A stretch of DNA of 64,000 nucleotides from Granulicella sp. GTDB lineage: Bacteria; Acidobacteriota; Terriglobia; Terriglobales; Acidobacteriaceae. A program made the position numbers and the translations under genes. The notes beneath the pieces are model-generated. The model saw only the letters and a program-made list of their open reading frames with translations, was not told the origin of the DNA and did not search any database. Below, piece by piece: positions 1-10,033 of this stretch. The stretch spans positions 114,912 through 178,911 of the forward strand of contig DAIDGQ010000025.1 in assembly GCA_027452215.1 (NCBI GenBank). The letters run 5' to 3'. Each line of letters begins with the position of its first letter. The stretch's first letter is position 1.

Positions 1-1874
1 ACCGGGGTGCGGGAGAAGGCTCGCTCCATCCGCGGCGGCTTGCCGAAGAGGACCTGCAGAGGGAGGTCGATGGCCTTCTGGCCGCCGTCGCTGAGGGTGA
101 GGTGCGGGTCGTGCTCGGCAGTGCCGATGACGGCGTAGGGACAGCGTTCGCGGGCGCAGATCTCTTCGAAGGCGGCGAGGTATTCGGGCGCGATGGCGAG
201 GACGTAGCGCTCCTGCGATTCGTTGCACCAGGCCTCGAGCGGGCTGAGGCCGGCCTCGCCGCGAGGGATGGCGTTGAGGTCGAAGGTGCCGCCGCAGCCT
301 CCGTCCTTGATGAGTTCGGGGAAGGCGTTCGAGAGGCCGCCCGCGCCGACATCGTGGATGAAGGCGATGGGATTTTTCTCGCCACGCTGCCAGCAGCGGT
401 CGATGACTTCCTGGGCGCGGCGCTCCATCTCGGCGTTGTCGCGCTGGACGGAGGCGAAGTCGAGGTCGGTGTTGCTGGTGCCGGTGCTGCTGGAGGCGGC
501 TCCTCCTCCGAGGCCGATGAGCATGGCCGGACCGCCGAGGGCGACGAGGGCGTAGCCGGGCTTCATGGCTCCCTTCTCGACGTGTTCGGCGCGAATGTTT
601 CCGAGGCCTCCGGCGAGCATGATGGGCTTGTGATAGCCGAAGACGGTGTCGCCGCTGAGTTGCTCGAAGGTGCGGAAGTAGCCGCAGAGGGCGGGCCTTC
701 CGAACTCGTCGTTGTAGGCTGCGGCACCGAGCGGGCCTTCGATCATGATGTCGAGCGGAGAGGCGATGTGTGCGGGGCGAGCAGGGGTGCGCTCCCACGG
801 CTGCGGGGCTTGCGGGAGGTTTAGATTGGAGACGGTGAAGCCGCAGAGGCCGGCCTTGGGCTTGGCTCCGCGGCCGGTTGCACCTTCGTCGCGAATCTCG
901 CCACCGGAGCCTGTTGCGGCGCCGGGCCAGGGAGAGATGGCGGTGGGATGATTGTGCGTCTCGACCTTGAGCAGGATGTGGATGTCTTCGTCGTGATACG
1001 CGTAGGTCGCGCCGTCGGGGTCCGGGAAGAAGCGGCCTCCGTGGCCGCCGCGAATGACGGCGGCGTTGTCGCGATAGGCGGAGAGGACGTTGTCGCCGGA
1101 GACTTCGTTGGTGTTGCGGATCATCTGGAAGAGCGAGCGCGGCTGCTGGACGCCGTCGATGGTCCAGGTGGCGTTGAAGATCTTGTGGCGGCAGTGCTCG
1201 CTGTTGGCCTGGGCGAACATGTAGAGCTCGACGTCGGTGGGGTTGCGGCCGAGGCGGTTGAACTCGGCGACGAGGTAGTCGATCTCGTCGGGCGCGAGGG
1301 AGAGGCCGAGGGCGCGGTCGGCTGCGGCGATGGCGGAGGCTCCGAGGCCGAGGACGTCGATGTGCTGGAGCGGCTTTTGCTCGCGAGGGGCGAAGAGGGC
1401 GTGGAGTTCGTCGGGGCTCTCGAAGAAGACGCTTTCGGTCATGCGATCGTGCAGCGCGGCGGCGAGGGAGCGGACATTGCGCGCTCCGGGAATGCGCACG
1501 ACACGCGCTCGCTCGATGCGGTCGATGGTGGTGAAGCCGGTGTTGTGGAGGATGTCTGTCGCCTTGCTGGACCAGGGCGATTGCGTTCCGACGCGGGGGC
1601 CGATCCAGACGGACGGGCCGGGGGGGAGCTCGACGCCCGAGCCGAGGAGCTGGGAGAGACGCTGGTGGTCGATGGAGCTGGCGGAGTCGGGGCGGAGGAG
1701 CAGGAGGTACAGGTATGAGGCCTCGACCTCTGCGACCGACGGGTCGAGGACGCGCAGGGTCGAGGCCAGCCGCGTTGCTTCGAACGTGGTCAGAGCCGAT
1801 GGGCCGGGGAGCACTCGCACCGTGGTGGCGCTAGAGATGGGCCGAGAGATTTCTTGTGATGTGGCTTGCGACAT
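1..1874 (-). CDS. purL: Phosphoribosylformylglycinamidine synthase, long form (N-terminal 624 residues; runs off the window)
   Basis: Glutamine-dependent fourth step of de novo purine synthesis (FGAR to FGAM). The frame is open from an ATG at 1874 to the left edge. Motifs match the large single-chain (E. coli-type) enzyme: [19 protein letters not shown] near residue 210-228, [20 protein letters not shown] near 303 and [17 protein letters not shown] near 503. The complete family protein is about 1300 residues with a C-terminal class I glutaminase domain, which would lie outside the window. The start overlaps the 3' end of purF by 44 bp in a different frame, so the two are almost certainly one transcript with coupled translation. 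Long-form PurL removes the need for separate PurS and PurQ. Confidence 0.95.
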   Translation of the reverse strand, partial: MSQATSQEISRPISSATTVRVLPGPSALTTFEATRLASTLRVLDPSVAEVEASYLYLLLLRPDSASSIDHQRLSQLLGSGVELPPGPSVWIGPRVGTQSPWSSKATDILHNTGFTTIDRIERARVVRIPGARNVRSLAAALHDRMTESVFFESPDELHALFAPREQKPLQHIDVLGLGASAIAAADRALGLSLAPDEIDYLVAEFNRLGRNPTDVELYMFAQANSEHCRHKIFNATWTIDGVQQPRSLFQMIRNTNEVSGDNVLSAYRDNAAVIRGGHGGRFFPDPDGATYAYHDEDIHILLKVETHNHPTAISPWPGAATGSGGEIRDEGATGRGAKPKAGLCGFTVSNLNLPQAPQPWERTPARPAHIASPLDIMIEGPLGAAAYNDEFGRPALCGYFRTFEQLSGDTVFGYHKPIMLAGGLGNIRAEHVEKGAMKPGYALVALGGPAMLIGLGGGAASSSTGTSNTDLDFASVQRDNAEMERRAQEVIDRCWQRGEKNPIAFIHDVGAGGLSNAFPELIKDGGCGGTFDLNAIPRGEAGLSPLEAWCNESQERYVLAIAPEYLAAFEEICARERCPYAVIGTAEHDPHLTLSDGGQKAIDLPLQVLFGKPPRMERAFSRTP

Positions 1875-3342
1875 CTTCAGTATGTTTGGCAGCGTCGTTC
1901 CGTTTTTGTTCCAGCGTGTTGAGGTACTCTTCCGTGATGTCTCCGGTGACGTACACGCCATCGAAGACGGAGGTGTCGAAGTGGGTGAGGCCGGGAGCGG
2001 CCTCGGTAATGGCCTGCTTGAGATCGTCGAGATCCTGAAAGATGAGCTCGTCGGCACCGATGTCGTCGGCCAATTGGCGGACATCGCGACCGCTGGCGAT
2101 GAGCTCGGACCTCGCTGGCATATCGATTCCGTAGACGTTAGGGAAGCGGACCGGCGGTGCGGCGGAGCTGACGTAGACCTTCTTGGCCCCCTGCTCGCGG
2201 ACCATGGCGATGATCTCGCGGATGGTGGTGCCCCGCACGATGGAGTCGTCTACGAGCAACACGTTTTTGCCTTGGAAGACCTGCGGGATGGGGTTGAGCT
2301 TGCGGCGGATCGACTGCCGGCGCTGCGCCTGGCCGGGCATGATGAAGGTCCTGCCGACGTAGCGATTTCTTACCAGAGCATCGCGGTACGGAAGCTGCAG
2401 GCGGGTGGCGATCTCCTGCGCGGCGACGCGGCTGGTGGAGGGGATGGGGATGACGACGTCGATGGGGATATGCGCCCACTCCCGCTTGATCTTCTCGGCG
2501 AGCTTGGTGCCCATGTTGATGCGGCACTGGTAGACGGAGGCACCGTCGAGGACGGAGTCGGGGCGCGCGAGGTAGACGTACTCGAAGAGGCACGGAGCCT
2601 TCTCGTGAGCCAGCAGACTTTCGTGCCGGTAGACGGTTCCCTGCATGTCGATGAAGACGACTTCTCCGGGAGCGAGGTCGTGATCGAGGTCGAAGCCGGC
2701 GACCTGCAGAGCGACACTCTCGGAGGCGATCATGTACTCGGCGTCGTCGCCCTGGCCGCGGGAGCCGAAGACGAGAGGCCTGATTCCATTCAGGTCGCGG
2801 AAGGCGATGAGGCCGACTCCGGCGACCATCGCGATGACGGCGTACCCTCCCTTGCAGCGCCGATGAACCTCTTCGACGGCTGCGAAGACATCGAATTCAT
2901 TGGGCTGGACGGCTCCGCGCCGGGCCATCGCATGGGCGAAGACGTTGAGCATCACCTCGGAGTCGGAGCTGGTATTGAGGTGGCGCATGTCGGTACGGAA
3001 GAGGCTGTCCACGATCTCGGAGACGTTGGTCAGATTGCCGTTATGCGCGAAGATGATTCCGTAGGGAGAGTTGACGTAGAAGGGCTGCGCCTCTGCTACG
3101 GACGCGCAGCCCGCGGTGGGGTAGCGGACGTGGCCGACGCCCATGTTGCCGAGGAGGCGCGCCATGTTTCCGGCGTCGAAGACATCGGTGATGAGGCCGT
3201 TGCCCTTCTCGAGGTAGAAGCGGTCTTCAAAACAGGTGGCAATGCCCGCAGCGTCCTGGCCGCGGTGCTGAAGCATGGAGAGACTTTCGTAGATTACTGA
3301 GCTTACTGGACTGCGCCCGAAGACGCCGACAATACCACACAT
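1831..3342 (-). CDS. purF: Amidophosphoribosyltransferase
   Basis: Commits PRPP to purine synthesis by transferring ammonia from glutamine to give phosphoribosylamine. The 503-residue protein starts MCGIVGVFG, so Cys2 is the N-terminal nucleophile after Met removal, with the typical [11 protein letters not shown] near residue 27. The PRPP-binding loop [12 protein letters not shown] lies near residues 360-371. Length and domain order (Ntn glutaminase, then type I phosphoribosyltransferase) are normal for the family. A GAGGG ribosome-binding site sits 5 bases before the ATG. It is upstream of and overlaps purL, forming a two-gene purine unit within the window. Confidence 0.97.
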   Translation of the reverse strand: MCGIVGVFGRSPVSSVIYESLSMLQHRGQDAAGIATCFEDRFYLEKGNGLITDVFDAGNMARLLGNMGVGHVRYPTAGCASVAEAQPFYVNSPYGIIFAHNGNLTNVSEIVDSLFRTDMRHLNTSSDSEVMLNVFAHAMARRGAVQPNEFDVFAAVEEVHRRCKGGYAVIAMVAGVGLIAFRDLNGIRPLVFGSRGQGDDAEYMIASESVALQVAGFDLDHDLAPGEVVFIDMQGTVYRHESLLAHEKAPCLFEYVYLARPDSVLDGASVYQCRINMGTKLAEKIKREWAHIPIDVVIPIPSTSRVAAQEIATRLQLPYRDALVRNRYVGRTFIMPGQAQRRQSIRRKLNPIPQVFQGKNVLLVDDSIVRGTTIREIIAMVREQGAKKVYVSSAAPPVRFPNVYGIDMPARSELIASGRDVRQLADDIGADELIFQDLDDLKQAITEAAPGLTHFDTSVFDGVYVTGDITEEYLNTLEQKRNDAAKHTEDVASHITRNLSAHL

Positions 3343-3670
3343 GATCCCTCACTGCCTGGCTGATGCCGGGGTGTCTTCGATGGTTGAAACGAAGTCTGCC
3401 GGCGGAGATAAATGAAGCTGAAGTCGTCGGTGTGCTTCAGTACGTTTAGATTCCGGTCCAGCGGAAACGGTTCAGTGGAGCGGATGTCTCGCGCCACCCA
3501 ACGCTGTAGCGGCCAGGAAAAATGGGACTCCTCTATCATCTCCCATCCCGATGAGGAAAATGGGGCGCGGGCGGTGCCGGGAGGAGATTTTCTGGAAGAA
3601 ACCGAGGGAATCGCGATGGATGGGAAGCAGCGGACGGGGTTGGCGCGGTCGCTGGAAGGGGGCGCGGACG
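3343..3670. other. Intergenic region upstream of purF
   Basis: About 330 bases between the stop of the outer-membrane protein gene and the purF start. It must hold the purF promoter, but I could not pick a convincing -35/-10 pair. No RNA gene, repeat or credible small CDS was seen; open frames here look like chance frames in GC-rich DNA. Confidence 0.5.
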
Positions 3671-5371
3671 CTAGAAGTTGAAGGAGAGGCCGCCCTGGAT
3701 TCCGCGGGGAATCTGGGCGAGGAAGAGGGTCTGGCCGTCCGGGGCGAGAACGGGCTGATAGCCCTGCTCGAGGAGGTTGGTCGCCTCGACGACCGCATCC
3801 ACGCCCTGGGGGAGCAATCGTCCACACCACAGCCGCTGGCGAAGGTAAAAGCTGAGATACGCTTCCTCCGGCGTGGCGTTATAGGCATTGACCTGGGTCA
3901 GCGTGCGGAGAGGCTGCCAGCGGTATTCGACTCGCAGATCGCTTCCGGTTCGCGCGATCTTGCCTCGCAAGGCAGCGCTCATGGCGGACGCCGTCTGGGG
4001 ACTTGTCCCAGCTGCGAGGTCGGTCATGACGAGGTTCCCTTTGCTGCGCAATACGGTGCCGAGGTCGTACTCGACCCACGCAGAGAGGGCCGGGGTGAGC
4101 GGTTGCATGAGCGAAACACTGAGTCCGCGGCCAGCGTAGCCGGGGGCTGCTGCTTCGAATGTACCCGTGGTTGGATCGGCGACGGCGCCTACAGCCTGCA
4201 GAGCTCCTCGTCCCATGAGGCCGCTTCCTCCGATCGCGCTGTAGTCGAAGCGGTCAAGGTACGCGGACGCGCTGACGACGCGGCTTCCGAGCTTGCGGCT
4301 GACGGAGAGCTCCTGATGCAGACCGCTGTCGCTCAAGGGTCGACCGCGGGCGTCCGTTACGGCGGTCAGGGTTGGCTCGAGCTGGTCGAGGTCGTCGGAG
4401 CTTTGGAGCTCGCGGCCCGTCGCGAGGCGATACTCGACGACGACATTGCTGCCGGGACGGAGCGTGAGACGAAGGAAGGGCTCGGCCTCGAGGCGGGTCG
4501 CCTCAAGCCGTTCGGCTTCGAGCAGGGTGCCGACGTCGATCAGGAAGGTGTCGCCGAGGGTGAATTGCTGGGTGCTGGCGAGGTGCAGCACCTGCAGGCC
4601 GTTGGTCGAGCCGCCACTCATCATCTCGGGATGCGATTGGAAGCTGGAGACCATGCGGGTGCTTCCGCTGAACGGAGTTCGCCGCTCGTAGCCGGTGATG
4701 ACCGCAACCGATGGGCCGGCGGGATACTCTCCTCCGGCGTTGCCGAGATCGGCGCGAAATACGGCTCCATCTCCGTCAGCCATCGTACGATCGAGGACCA
4801 GGGCCTGGTGCATGCCTCCGTCGCCGAAGCCTCCATCGCCGTTGGTGAGGACGATCTTTCCCTGCGAAGAGACGCGGTGGGACTGTTCCGCACTGGTGGA
4901 GACCGAGGTCCCATCTTCGGGGTCGACCAGCCGGAGCAACGGGCGGCTGGCGGTGGAACGCAGCGTCCACTTCCAGTCGTCGACGGGCTCATCGGCTCGA
5001 CGGCGCTGGGCGGGGAGCCAGTTATCGGCTTCGAACACGGCGCTCATGGTGAGATTAACGACGGATTGGACCCCTGCGCGGAGGCGAATGTTGTTTCTCG
5101 AGAAGGGGACAAAGAAGGCGGCGGTGGCGCGGAGTTGATAGCGGCCGGGTGCGACCATGGGCATCAGGTAGCGGCCGTGGTCGTCGCTGATGGCAGTGGC
5201 TACGGTGGTTGCGTCGGAGCGCAGCAACTCGACCAGCGCACCCATCTGGGGTGTGCCGCGAACGTCGCGCACTGTGCCGGAGATCATCGCAGGAGTCGGC
5301 ATGGCGAGGCTCTGGCCTGTCCAACCTGCTACGAACAGCATCAGCAACAAACCTGGTACGACTCGTTTCAC
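3671..5371 (-). CDS. Outer-membrane beta-barrel protein with N-terminal carboxypeptidase-regulatory-like domain
   Basis: From a GTG at 5371 (alternative TTG at 5380) the protein is 566 residues. It begins with a hydrophobic signal segment (VVPGLLLMLFVAGWTGQSLA), then a carboxypeptidase-regulatory-like beta-sandwich (ISGTVRDVRGTPQMGALVEL ... GRYLMPMVAPGRYQL) at about residues 30-105. The rest is beta-rich and ends ...GLSFNF, a terminal Phe as expected for BamA-dependent insertion. This resembles the many TonB-receptor-like proteins of Acidobacteriota, but it is much shorter (those usually exceed 900 residues) and I see no clear plug domain. The frame is open further upstream to 5608, but that extension precedes the signal peptide and is Arg/Ser-rich, so I reject it. 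Substrate unknown. Confidence 0.7.
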   Translation of the reverse strand: MKRVVPGLLLMLFVAGWTGQSLAMPTPAMISGTVRDVRGTPQMGALVELLRSDATTVATAISDDHGRYLMPMVAPGRYQLRATAAFFVPFSRNNIRLRAGVQSVVNLTMSAVFEADNWLPAQRRRADEPVDDWKWTLRSTASRPLLRLVDPEDGTSVSTSAEQSHRVSSQGKIVLTNGDGGFGDGGMHQALVLDRTMADGDGAVFRADLGNAGGEYPAGPSVAVITGYERRTPFSGSTRMVSSFQSHPEMMSGGSTNGLQVLHLASTQQFTLGDTFLIDVGTLLEAERLEATRLEAEPFLRLTLRPGSNVVVEYRLATGRELQSSDDLDQLEPTLTAVTDARGRPLSDSGLHQELSVSRKLGSRVVSASAYLDRFDYSAIGGSGLMGRGALQAVGAVADPTTGTFEAAAPGYAGRGLSVSLMQPLTPALSAWVEYDLGTVLRSKGNLVMTDLAAGTSPQTASAMSAALRGKIARTGSDLRVEYRWQPLRTLTQVNAYNATPEEAYLSFYLRQRLWCGRLLPQGVDAVVEATNLLEQGYQPVLAPDGQTLFLAQIPRGIQGGLSFNF

Positions 5372-5555
5372 CGCGCTCAAACCCTCATCTGCGCGTCTGC
5401 GGCTCTCCGAAAATCCGCCCAGTCGGGAAGCCGGACGGCGGTCTAGCTGGCGGAGGCGGCCAACACGGAACTGTCCTGTGTGGCTTGGCTCCTGATGCCC
5501 GGACCGCGACGAGTTGATCGCGGTCTGGGACACACTGCAACGGTCCCTCTTCAGT

Positions 5556-7316
5556 TTACTGCTCCACAATGAACGGAGCACTCTGGGCGATCTGCTGCTT
5601 GGAGACACCGTCGTTCACTTTGATCGTCACCTGATACCGTCCGGGCTCGAGAGCCGCCAACGGCATCGTCTTCTCCAGCGTCAACTGATCCGCGTTGGGA
5701 TTCAGCTTCGCGGCCGACTCTTGCGAGTCGAGAATCTGCTTGTTGGTTGCCAGATCCAGTACCTGATACTCGATTGTTGCATCGTTGCGCTTGTTGTCGC
5801 CGATGCCCAAATTATAAACCTGCATCCAGAAATTGAGGTTCTGGGCGCGATGGAAGGTGACGGGCGCGGAGATCGTCGGAGGAACCCTCGGGATCACCTT
5901 GGTGTTGCCGATGACGAAGCTGCCGGCTCCGACATCCTTGGACGGCACGCGCTCCATCTCTCCCGCCAAAATCAGAGAGGAGGAGGCCAGACGGTCGTCG
6001 TCAAACTTGGGGACCTCGACGCTGCGTCTCCAGGTTCCCATGTGGTCGGGATTGTTTACGTCCTTGATGGCGATTTCGAGCTTGTAGCGGCCCGGGGGCA
6101 GAGGAATCGCGTTCCAGTAGACCGACATATTGTTCTTGGTGCGCTGCAGCAGGTCGCTGGGCGTCTCTACCTTCACCGTGTCTTCAAAGGTGTAGACGAT
6201 GTGGTGGTTGATGTTGCTGACTCGCCCGAGAATATTGACCGTGCCGGTCGAATCGCCTTCCTTGGTGCTGTAGGTGATGTCGCCGTTGCGGATCTGCAGC
6301 GTGACGGGGACCATCACGGTCTCGTTGGTCAACTTGACGTAATCGGTGCGAACGTCGAAGAGGAACGGAGGCCCTGTGAGGACCTTGGACGAAGCGAGAA
6401 ACTGATCCAGGTCAGCAAACTTGACCGGAGGAGGAGCGAATAACTTGGCGAACTGGTCGAGGCGGTCGAACTGCTTGCTCTGCTGCGAGGAAGCCATCGG
6501 GCCGGTTCCGAGCTGCTCCAGACCTCCACCCGCGAAACGGTCGGCCTTCTTGGCCTGCCCCATCTCCTCATACTGCGTGAGGCCGGCTCCCGGAACGTGC
6601 TTGAGAGCGTCCTTCTCGGAGCGGTCCATGGTGGCGTGATAGTCGCCGCACATGCAGGTGTCGACGAACTCGATGTCGATGTTGTCGCCGATGCCTTCGA
6701 GGTAACGGTAGTGCCAGACTTCAAAGGGGAAGGTCGAGGTATTGCCGCCGCCCTCGTCCATCGGGCGGTCGTAGCTTCCTCCGGAGGGGTGCGAGTCGAT
6801 GCTGTCGGCTTTGCCGTAAGCAATATAGATGTGGCCACGGTCGGTCATCCAGCCGGGCTTGCCTGCCGCAAAGTGCTCATTCGCATAGGCAATACGGGCG
6901 TAGTACTCATCGCGGTACTCGTTGTCGTTGGAGTCGGGATTGGGGTTGCGGCGGAGCCAGAACTGCTCGATGAACGCATCGCGCTCTTCGTCGTTGGAGA
7001 GGCTCTTGAAGGTTTTGGCCTCCTGGTCGGTGATGATCCAGCGGACATCCTCATCCAACCACTTCTTGTAGGACCCCTTCAACTCCTGCACGGTGGCCTT
7101 GCGGCGTTCGCGCTCTTCGTGGTCGCTCAAGCGGCGCTTCAACGGATCCGGCTTCTCTGCGACTGGCGGAGTCTTGGTGACTCCCCCATTATCCTGAAGG
7201 GTTTGCGTGGTCGAATCACTGGCCGGTGCAGCCTGTGCAAGCGCGGCAGCGCCTGCACACGAGAGCGCCAGAGTAGCGAAACCGTACACGATGAAACGAA
7301 CCTGCGGGATTTTCAT
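5556..7316 (-). CDS. GWxTD domain-containing exported protein
   Basis: A 586-residue protein starting at ATG 7316 with a signal peptide (MKIPQVRFIVYGFATLALSC... AALAQA). The family hallmark is GWMTDRGHIYIAYGKAD at roughly residues 150-170, preceded by KKWLDEDVRWIITDQE and FIEQFWLRRNPNP, as is usual for GWxTD proteins. A Cys pair (CMCGD) follows near residue 220. The C-terminal half looks like tandem beta-sandwich domains. GWxTD proteins are abundant in Acidobacteriota and related phyla; their biochemical role is not established. The frame stays open to 7574, but the signal peptide fixes the start. It is divergent from the MacA-like gene at 7601. Confidence 0.85.
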   Translation of the reverse strand: MKIPQVRFIVYGFATLALSCAGAAALAQAAPASDSTTQTLQDNGGVTKTPPVAEKPDPLKRRLSDHEERERRKATVQELKGSYKKWLDEDVRWIITDQEAKTFKSLSNDEERDAFIEQFWLRRNPNPDSNDNEYRDEYYARIAYANEHFAAGKPGWMTDRGHIYIAYGKADSIDSHPSGGSYDRPMDEGGGNTSTFPFEVWHYRYLEGIGDNIDIEFVDTCMCGDYHATMDRSEKDALKHVPGAGLTQYEEMGQAKKADRFAGGGLEQLGTGPMASSQQSKQFDRLDQFAKLFAPPPVKFADLDQFLASSKVLTGPPFLFDVRTDYVKLTNETVMVPVTLQIRNGDITYSTKEGDSTGTVNILGRVSNINHHIVYTFEDTVKVETPSDLLQRTKNNMSVYWNAIPLPPGRYKLEIAIKDVNNPDHMGTWRRSVEVPKFDDDRLASSSLILAGEMERVPSKDVGAGSFVIGNTKVIPRVPPTISAPVTFHRAQNLNFWMQVYNLGIGDNKRNDATIEYQVLDLATNKQILDSQESAAKLNPNADQLTLEKTMPLAALEPGRYQVTIKVNDGVSKQQIAQSAPFIVEQ

Positions 7317-7350
7317 GAGGGGGCCATACTCCTGATACATAGACGCCCCT

Positions 7351-7379
7351 ATTCTAGCCCCCACAGACTCTGCGCACAA
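7351..7379 (-). promoter_or_regulatory. Possible sigma70-type promoter for the GWxTD gene
   Basis: On the minus strand TTGTGC (7379-7374) is followed after exactly 17 bases by TAGAAT (7356-7351). The -10 matches consensus at 5 of 6, the -35 only at 3 of 6. It would give a leader of about 30 bases before the ATG at 7316. Confidence 0.35.
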
Positions 7380-7600
7380 GGCACCCTTACAACCCGCTGG
7401 TATCATGGAGACATCGAAGAAGTTCCACGACCCAGGCTCACCCCCAAATCCGGCGATACAGTACTCTAGGAATGATGGTCCCGAGAGGAAATACAGATTG
7501 CACGGAACCTTTGTCCGAATCCCTGCGTATACCTCTGCAATGAACCTCACCGCGAACGTGTGCCCTGGCCCCACAAAGCACTTCGCTACAGAAAGCGTCC

Positions 7601-9001
7601 ATGACCGGTAAGAAGATACTGCTGATCGTACTCATTGTAGTTGTCGTCGCAGGAGTTGTTGCGGGGACGGTCATTCACAGCCGCTCGAATGTCACCGCGG
7701 TTACGACGGCCAAGGCCGTCAGCGAGGATCTAATCTCGACGGTGAGCGGCACCGGCCAGATCAAGCCGAAGACCTATGTGAACGTGGGTGCAACCTCTTT
7801 CGGGCGGATCACGCACCTGTATGTCAAAGAGGGCGACCACGTGAAGGCCGGGCAACTGCTGGCAACGGTGGAGAGCGAACAGCCCGCCAGCGCGGTAGCG
7901 GCGCAGCAGGCCACGATCGACTCTTCGCGCACGAATGTGGAGTCCTACATTGCCGCGGAGAAGACCGCTGAAGCGAATGTGGACCAGGCCGAAGCTGACC
8001 TCGAGCAGAAGAAGTTCGACTACCAGAGGGCGCAGGCACTTTACTCCAACAAGCTGATTGCGAAGCAGGATTTTGACGCCAAGAAGGCGCTGTACGACGT
8101 CGACGTAGCTACGCTGGCGCAGCGTAAGGCGGCAGTGCTGCAGGCGAAGGCGCAGACTGCGTCCGCTCGCAGCCAGGTTGCCCAGGGCCTCGCCACACTG
8201 CGAGGCAATGACTACTCGCTGGGTCTGACCCGCAGCCTCGCACCCTTTGATGGCCTGGTGACCAATGTTCCGGTGCGCGAGGGTGAGACGGTCGTGGTCG
8301 GTATCCAGAACGCCGAGGGCTCGACGCTGATGACGCTGGCGGACATGTCGGTGATCACGGCAGAGGTCAAGGTGGACGAGACGGATATCGTCAACGTCGC
8401 GCTCGGCCAGACCGCCAACGTAACCGTCGACGCGTTTCCCGGCCAAGTATTCACGGGCAAGGTTACCGAGGTGGGAGATCAGGCGCTGCTCCGCACTACG
8501 GGGGTGGCGACGTCGCAGTCTACGACCGGCACCGAAGAGGCGAAGGACTTCAAGGTGGTCGTGACGCTCGATCCGACCAAGGTGGATCTGCGTCCGGGCC
8601 TGTCGTGCACGGCCAAGATCACGACGGCGCACCAGCCCAACACGCTGACGATTCCCATCCAGGCGCTGGTGGAGCGCGAGCCTGTCGCGGAGCAGACGCT
8701 GTTCAAGGATCATGGCAAGACGGCGTCCGAGGCCTCAGATCCGACTCCCGGCAAGTCGGCGGCACTGGTTCAGGGTGTGTACCTTCTTGTGGATGATAAG
8801 GGACGCCAGCGCGTCCGCTTCGTTCCGGTCACGACGGGCATCACCGGGACCACGGACATCGAAGTGCTCTCCGGCCTGAAGGCTGGCGACGAGATCGTCA
8901 CGGGCCACTACAAGGTTCTGCGTACGCTCAAGAGCGGAGTCGCCGTGAAGCGCGACAACTCCGTGGTCGCGCCCACGACCTCCGACGACAGCTCCAGCTA
9001 G
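7601..9001 (+). CDS. Periplasmic adaptor (MacA/RND-type membrane fusion protein)
   Basis: A 466-residue membrane fusion protein that would bridge an inner-membrane transporter to an outer-membrane channel. One N-terminal membrane anchor (KILLIVLIVVVVAGVVAGTVI) is followed by a lipoyl half-motif (GRITHLYVKEGDHVKAGQLLATVES), a long coiled-coil hairpin rich in Ala/Gln (about residues 100-200), the second lipoyl half and a beta-barrel domain (AEVKVDETDIVNVALGQTA). The ABC ATPase at 9060 follows by 58 bases, pointing to a MacAB-like ABC efflux system rather than an RND pump. No permease gene follows, which is unusual. The start ATG follows AGAAAG. Confidence 0.85.
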   Translation: MTGKKILLIVLIVVVVAGVVAGTVIHSRSNVTAVTTAKAVSEDLISTVSGTGQIKPKTYVNVGATSFGRITHLYVKEGDHVKAGQLLATVESEQPASAVAAQQATIDSSRTNVESYIAAEKTAEANVDQAEADLEQKKFDYQRAQALYSNKLIAKQDFDAKKALYDVDVATLAQRKAAVLQAKAQTASARSQVAQGLATLRGNDYSLGLTRSLAPFDGLVTNVPVREGETVVVGIQNAEGSTLMTLADMSVITAEVKVDETDIVNVALGQTANVTVDAFPGQVFTGKVTEVGDQALLRTTGVATSQSTTGTEEAKDFKVVVTLDPTKVDLRPGLSCTAKITTAHQPNTLTIPIQALVEREPVAEQTLFKDHGKTASEASDPTPGKSAALVQGVYLLVDDKGRQRVRFVPVTTGITGTTDIEVLSGLKAGDEIVTGHYKVLRTLKSGVAVKRDNSVVAPTTSDDSSS

Positions 9002-9059
9002 CTCGGGCTACGCCTACCGCTAGCGCAACGTGTTCCACCGTATTTTCCCGGAGACCCTT

Positions 9060-9833
9060 ATGACCATCGACACCTCCGAAGTGATCGCACCTGAGCAGAA
9101 CCGTATTGGCGCGAATGCCGACGGCCCGCACGACGGCGACGTCATCGTCACCGACAATCTGTGGAAGACCTACGAGATGGGCGACCAGGTGGTGAATGCG
9201 CTGCGGGGCGTGGACATTCGCATTCGCCACAACGAATACGTGGCGATCATGGGGCCGTCGGGCTCGGGTAAGTCGACGCTGATGAATCTGATTGGCTGCC
9301 TCGACAGCCCGTCGCAGGGACGGTACTGGCTGAACGGCCACGACGTATCGGAACTGAACGACGACGAGCTGGCCCGCATCCGCAACAAGGAGATCGGCTT
9401 CGTCTTCCAGACGTTCAACCTTCTGGCCCGGGCAACGGCGCTGCACAATGTGGAGCTGCCCTTGATCTACAACGGGACTCCGTCGGCTGAGCGCATTGCG
9501 CGCGCCAAGTTTGTGCTCGAGTCGGTGAACCTGGGCGAGCGCATGAACCACAAGCCGAATGAGCTCTCGGGAGGCCAGCGGCAGCGCGTCGCGATTGCGC
9601 GGGCGCTGGTCAATAAGCCATCGATCATCCTGGCGGACGAGCCCACGGGTAACCTGGACTCGAAGACCTCGGTGGAGATTATGGCGCTGTTCGATGACCT
9701 GCACGCGCAGGGTAATACGATCGTGCTGGTGACCCACGAACCGGACATTGCGGACTACGCTCACCGGATCATTTCGATTCGCGATGGCTCGGTCGAATCA
9801 GATGGACCCAGCGCGCGCGTTCGCAACCACTAA
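9060..9833 (+). CDS. ABC transporter ATP-binding protein (MacB/LolD family)
   Basis: A 257-residue ATPase with Walker [11 protein letters not shown]-loop FVFQTFNLL, signature [15 protein letters not shown], Walker [14 protein letters not shown] and H-loop LVTHEPD. The [19 protein letters not shown] stretch is typical of the MacB/LolD/FtsE-like type VII ABC class. An upstream in-frame start exists at 9030, but GGAGA six to seven bases before ATG 9060 selects this one. It pairs with the adaptor upstream; the FtsX-like permease expected next is missing, so the permease must be encoded elsewhere or the system is incomplete. Confidence 0.9.
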   Translation: MTIDTSEVIAPEQNRIGANADGPHDGDVIVTDNLWKTYEMGDQVVNALRGVDIRIRHNEYVAIMGPSGSGKSTLMNLIGCLDSPSQGRYWLNGHDVSELNDDELARIRNKEIGFVFQTFNLLARATALHNVELPLIYNGTPSAERIARAKFVLESVNLGERMNHKPNELSGGQRQRVAIARALVNKPSIILADEPTGNLDSKTSVEIMALFDDLHAQGNTIVLVTHEPDIADYAHRIISIRDGSVESDGPSARVRNH

Positions 9834-10033
9834 GAGCTTCGTGCGCTCGCCCTCTGCGATATCAATAGCGGCTGGGCGGGTCCCTGTGCTCAAGTGGCTG
9901 TAGACGAGCGACATGCCCTCCGATGGCCATGCCGTGCCCGCGGCGAATTGGGGCTCCGGGGCATCACGTTATACAGCCCCTCGCAATGATGTCCGTCTAC
10001 CTGCATGGTCTGGCACGCGTCTAAACTAGAAGT

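Noticed and set aside
1330..3300. 656-residue plus-strand frame opposite purF/purL
   Set aside because: purF and purL motifs are unambiguous on the minus strand.
3551..5446. 631-residue plus-strand frame opposite the outer-membrane protein gene
   Set aside because: No signal, domain or ribosome-binding site; composition of an antisense frame, while the minus strand has signal peptide, domain and terminal Phe.
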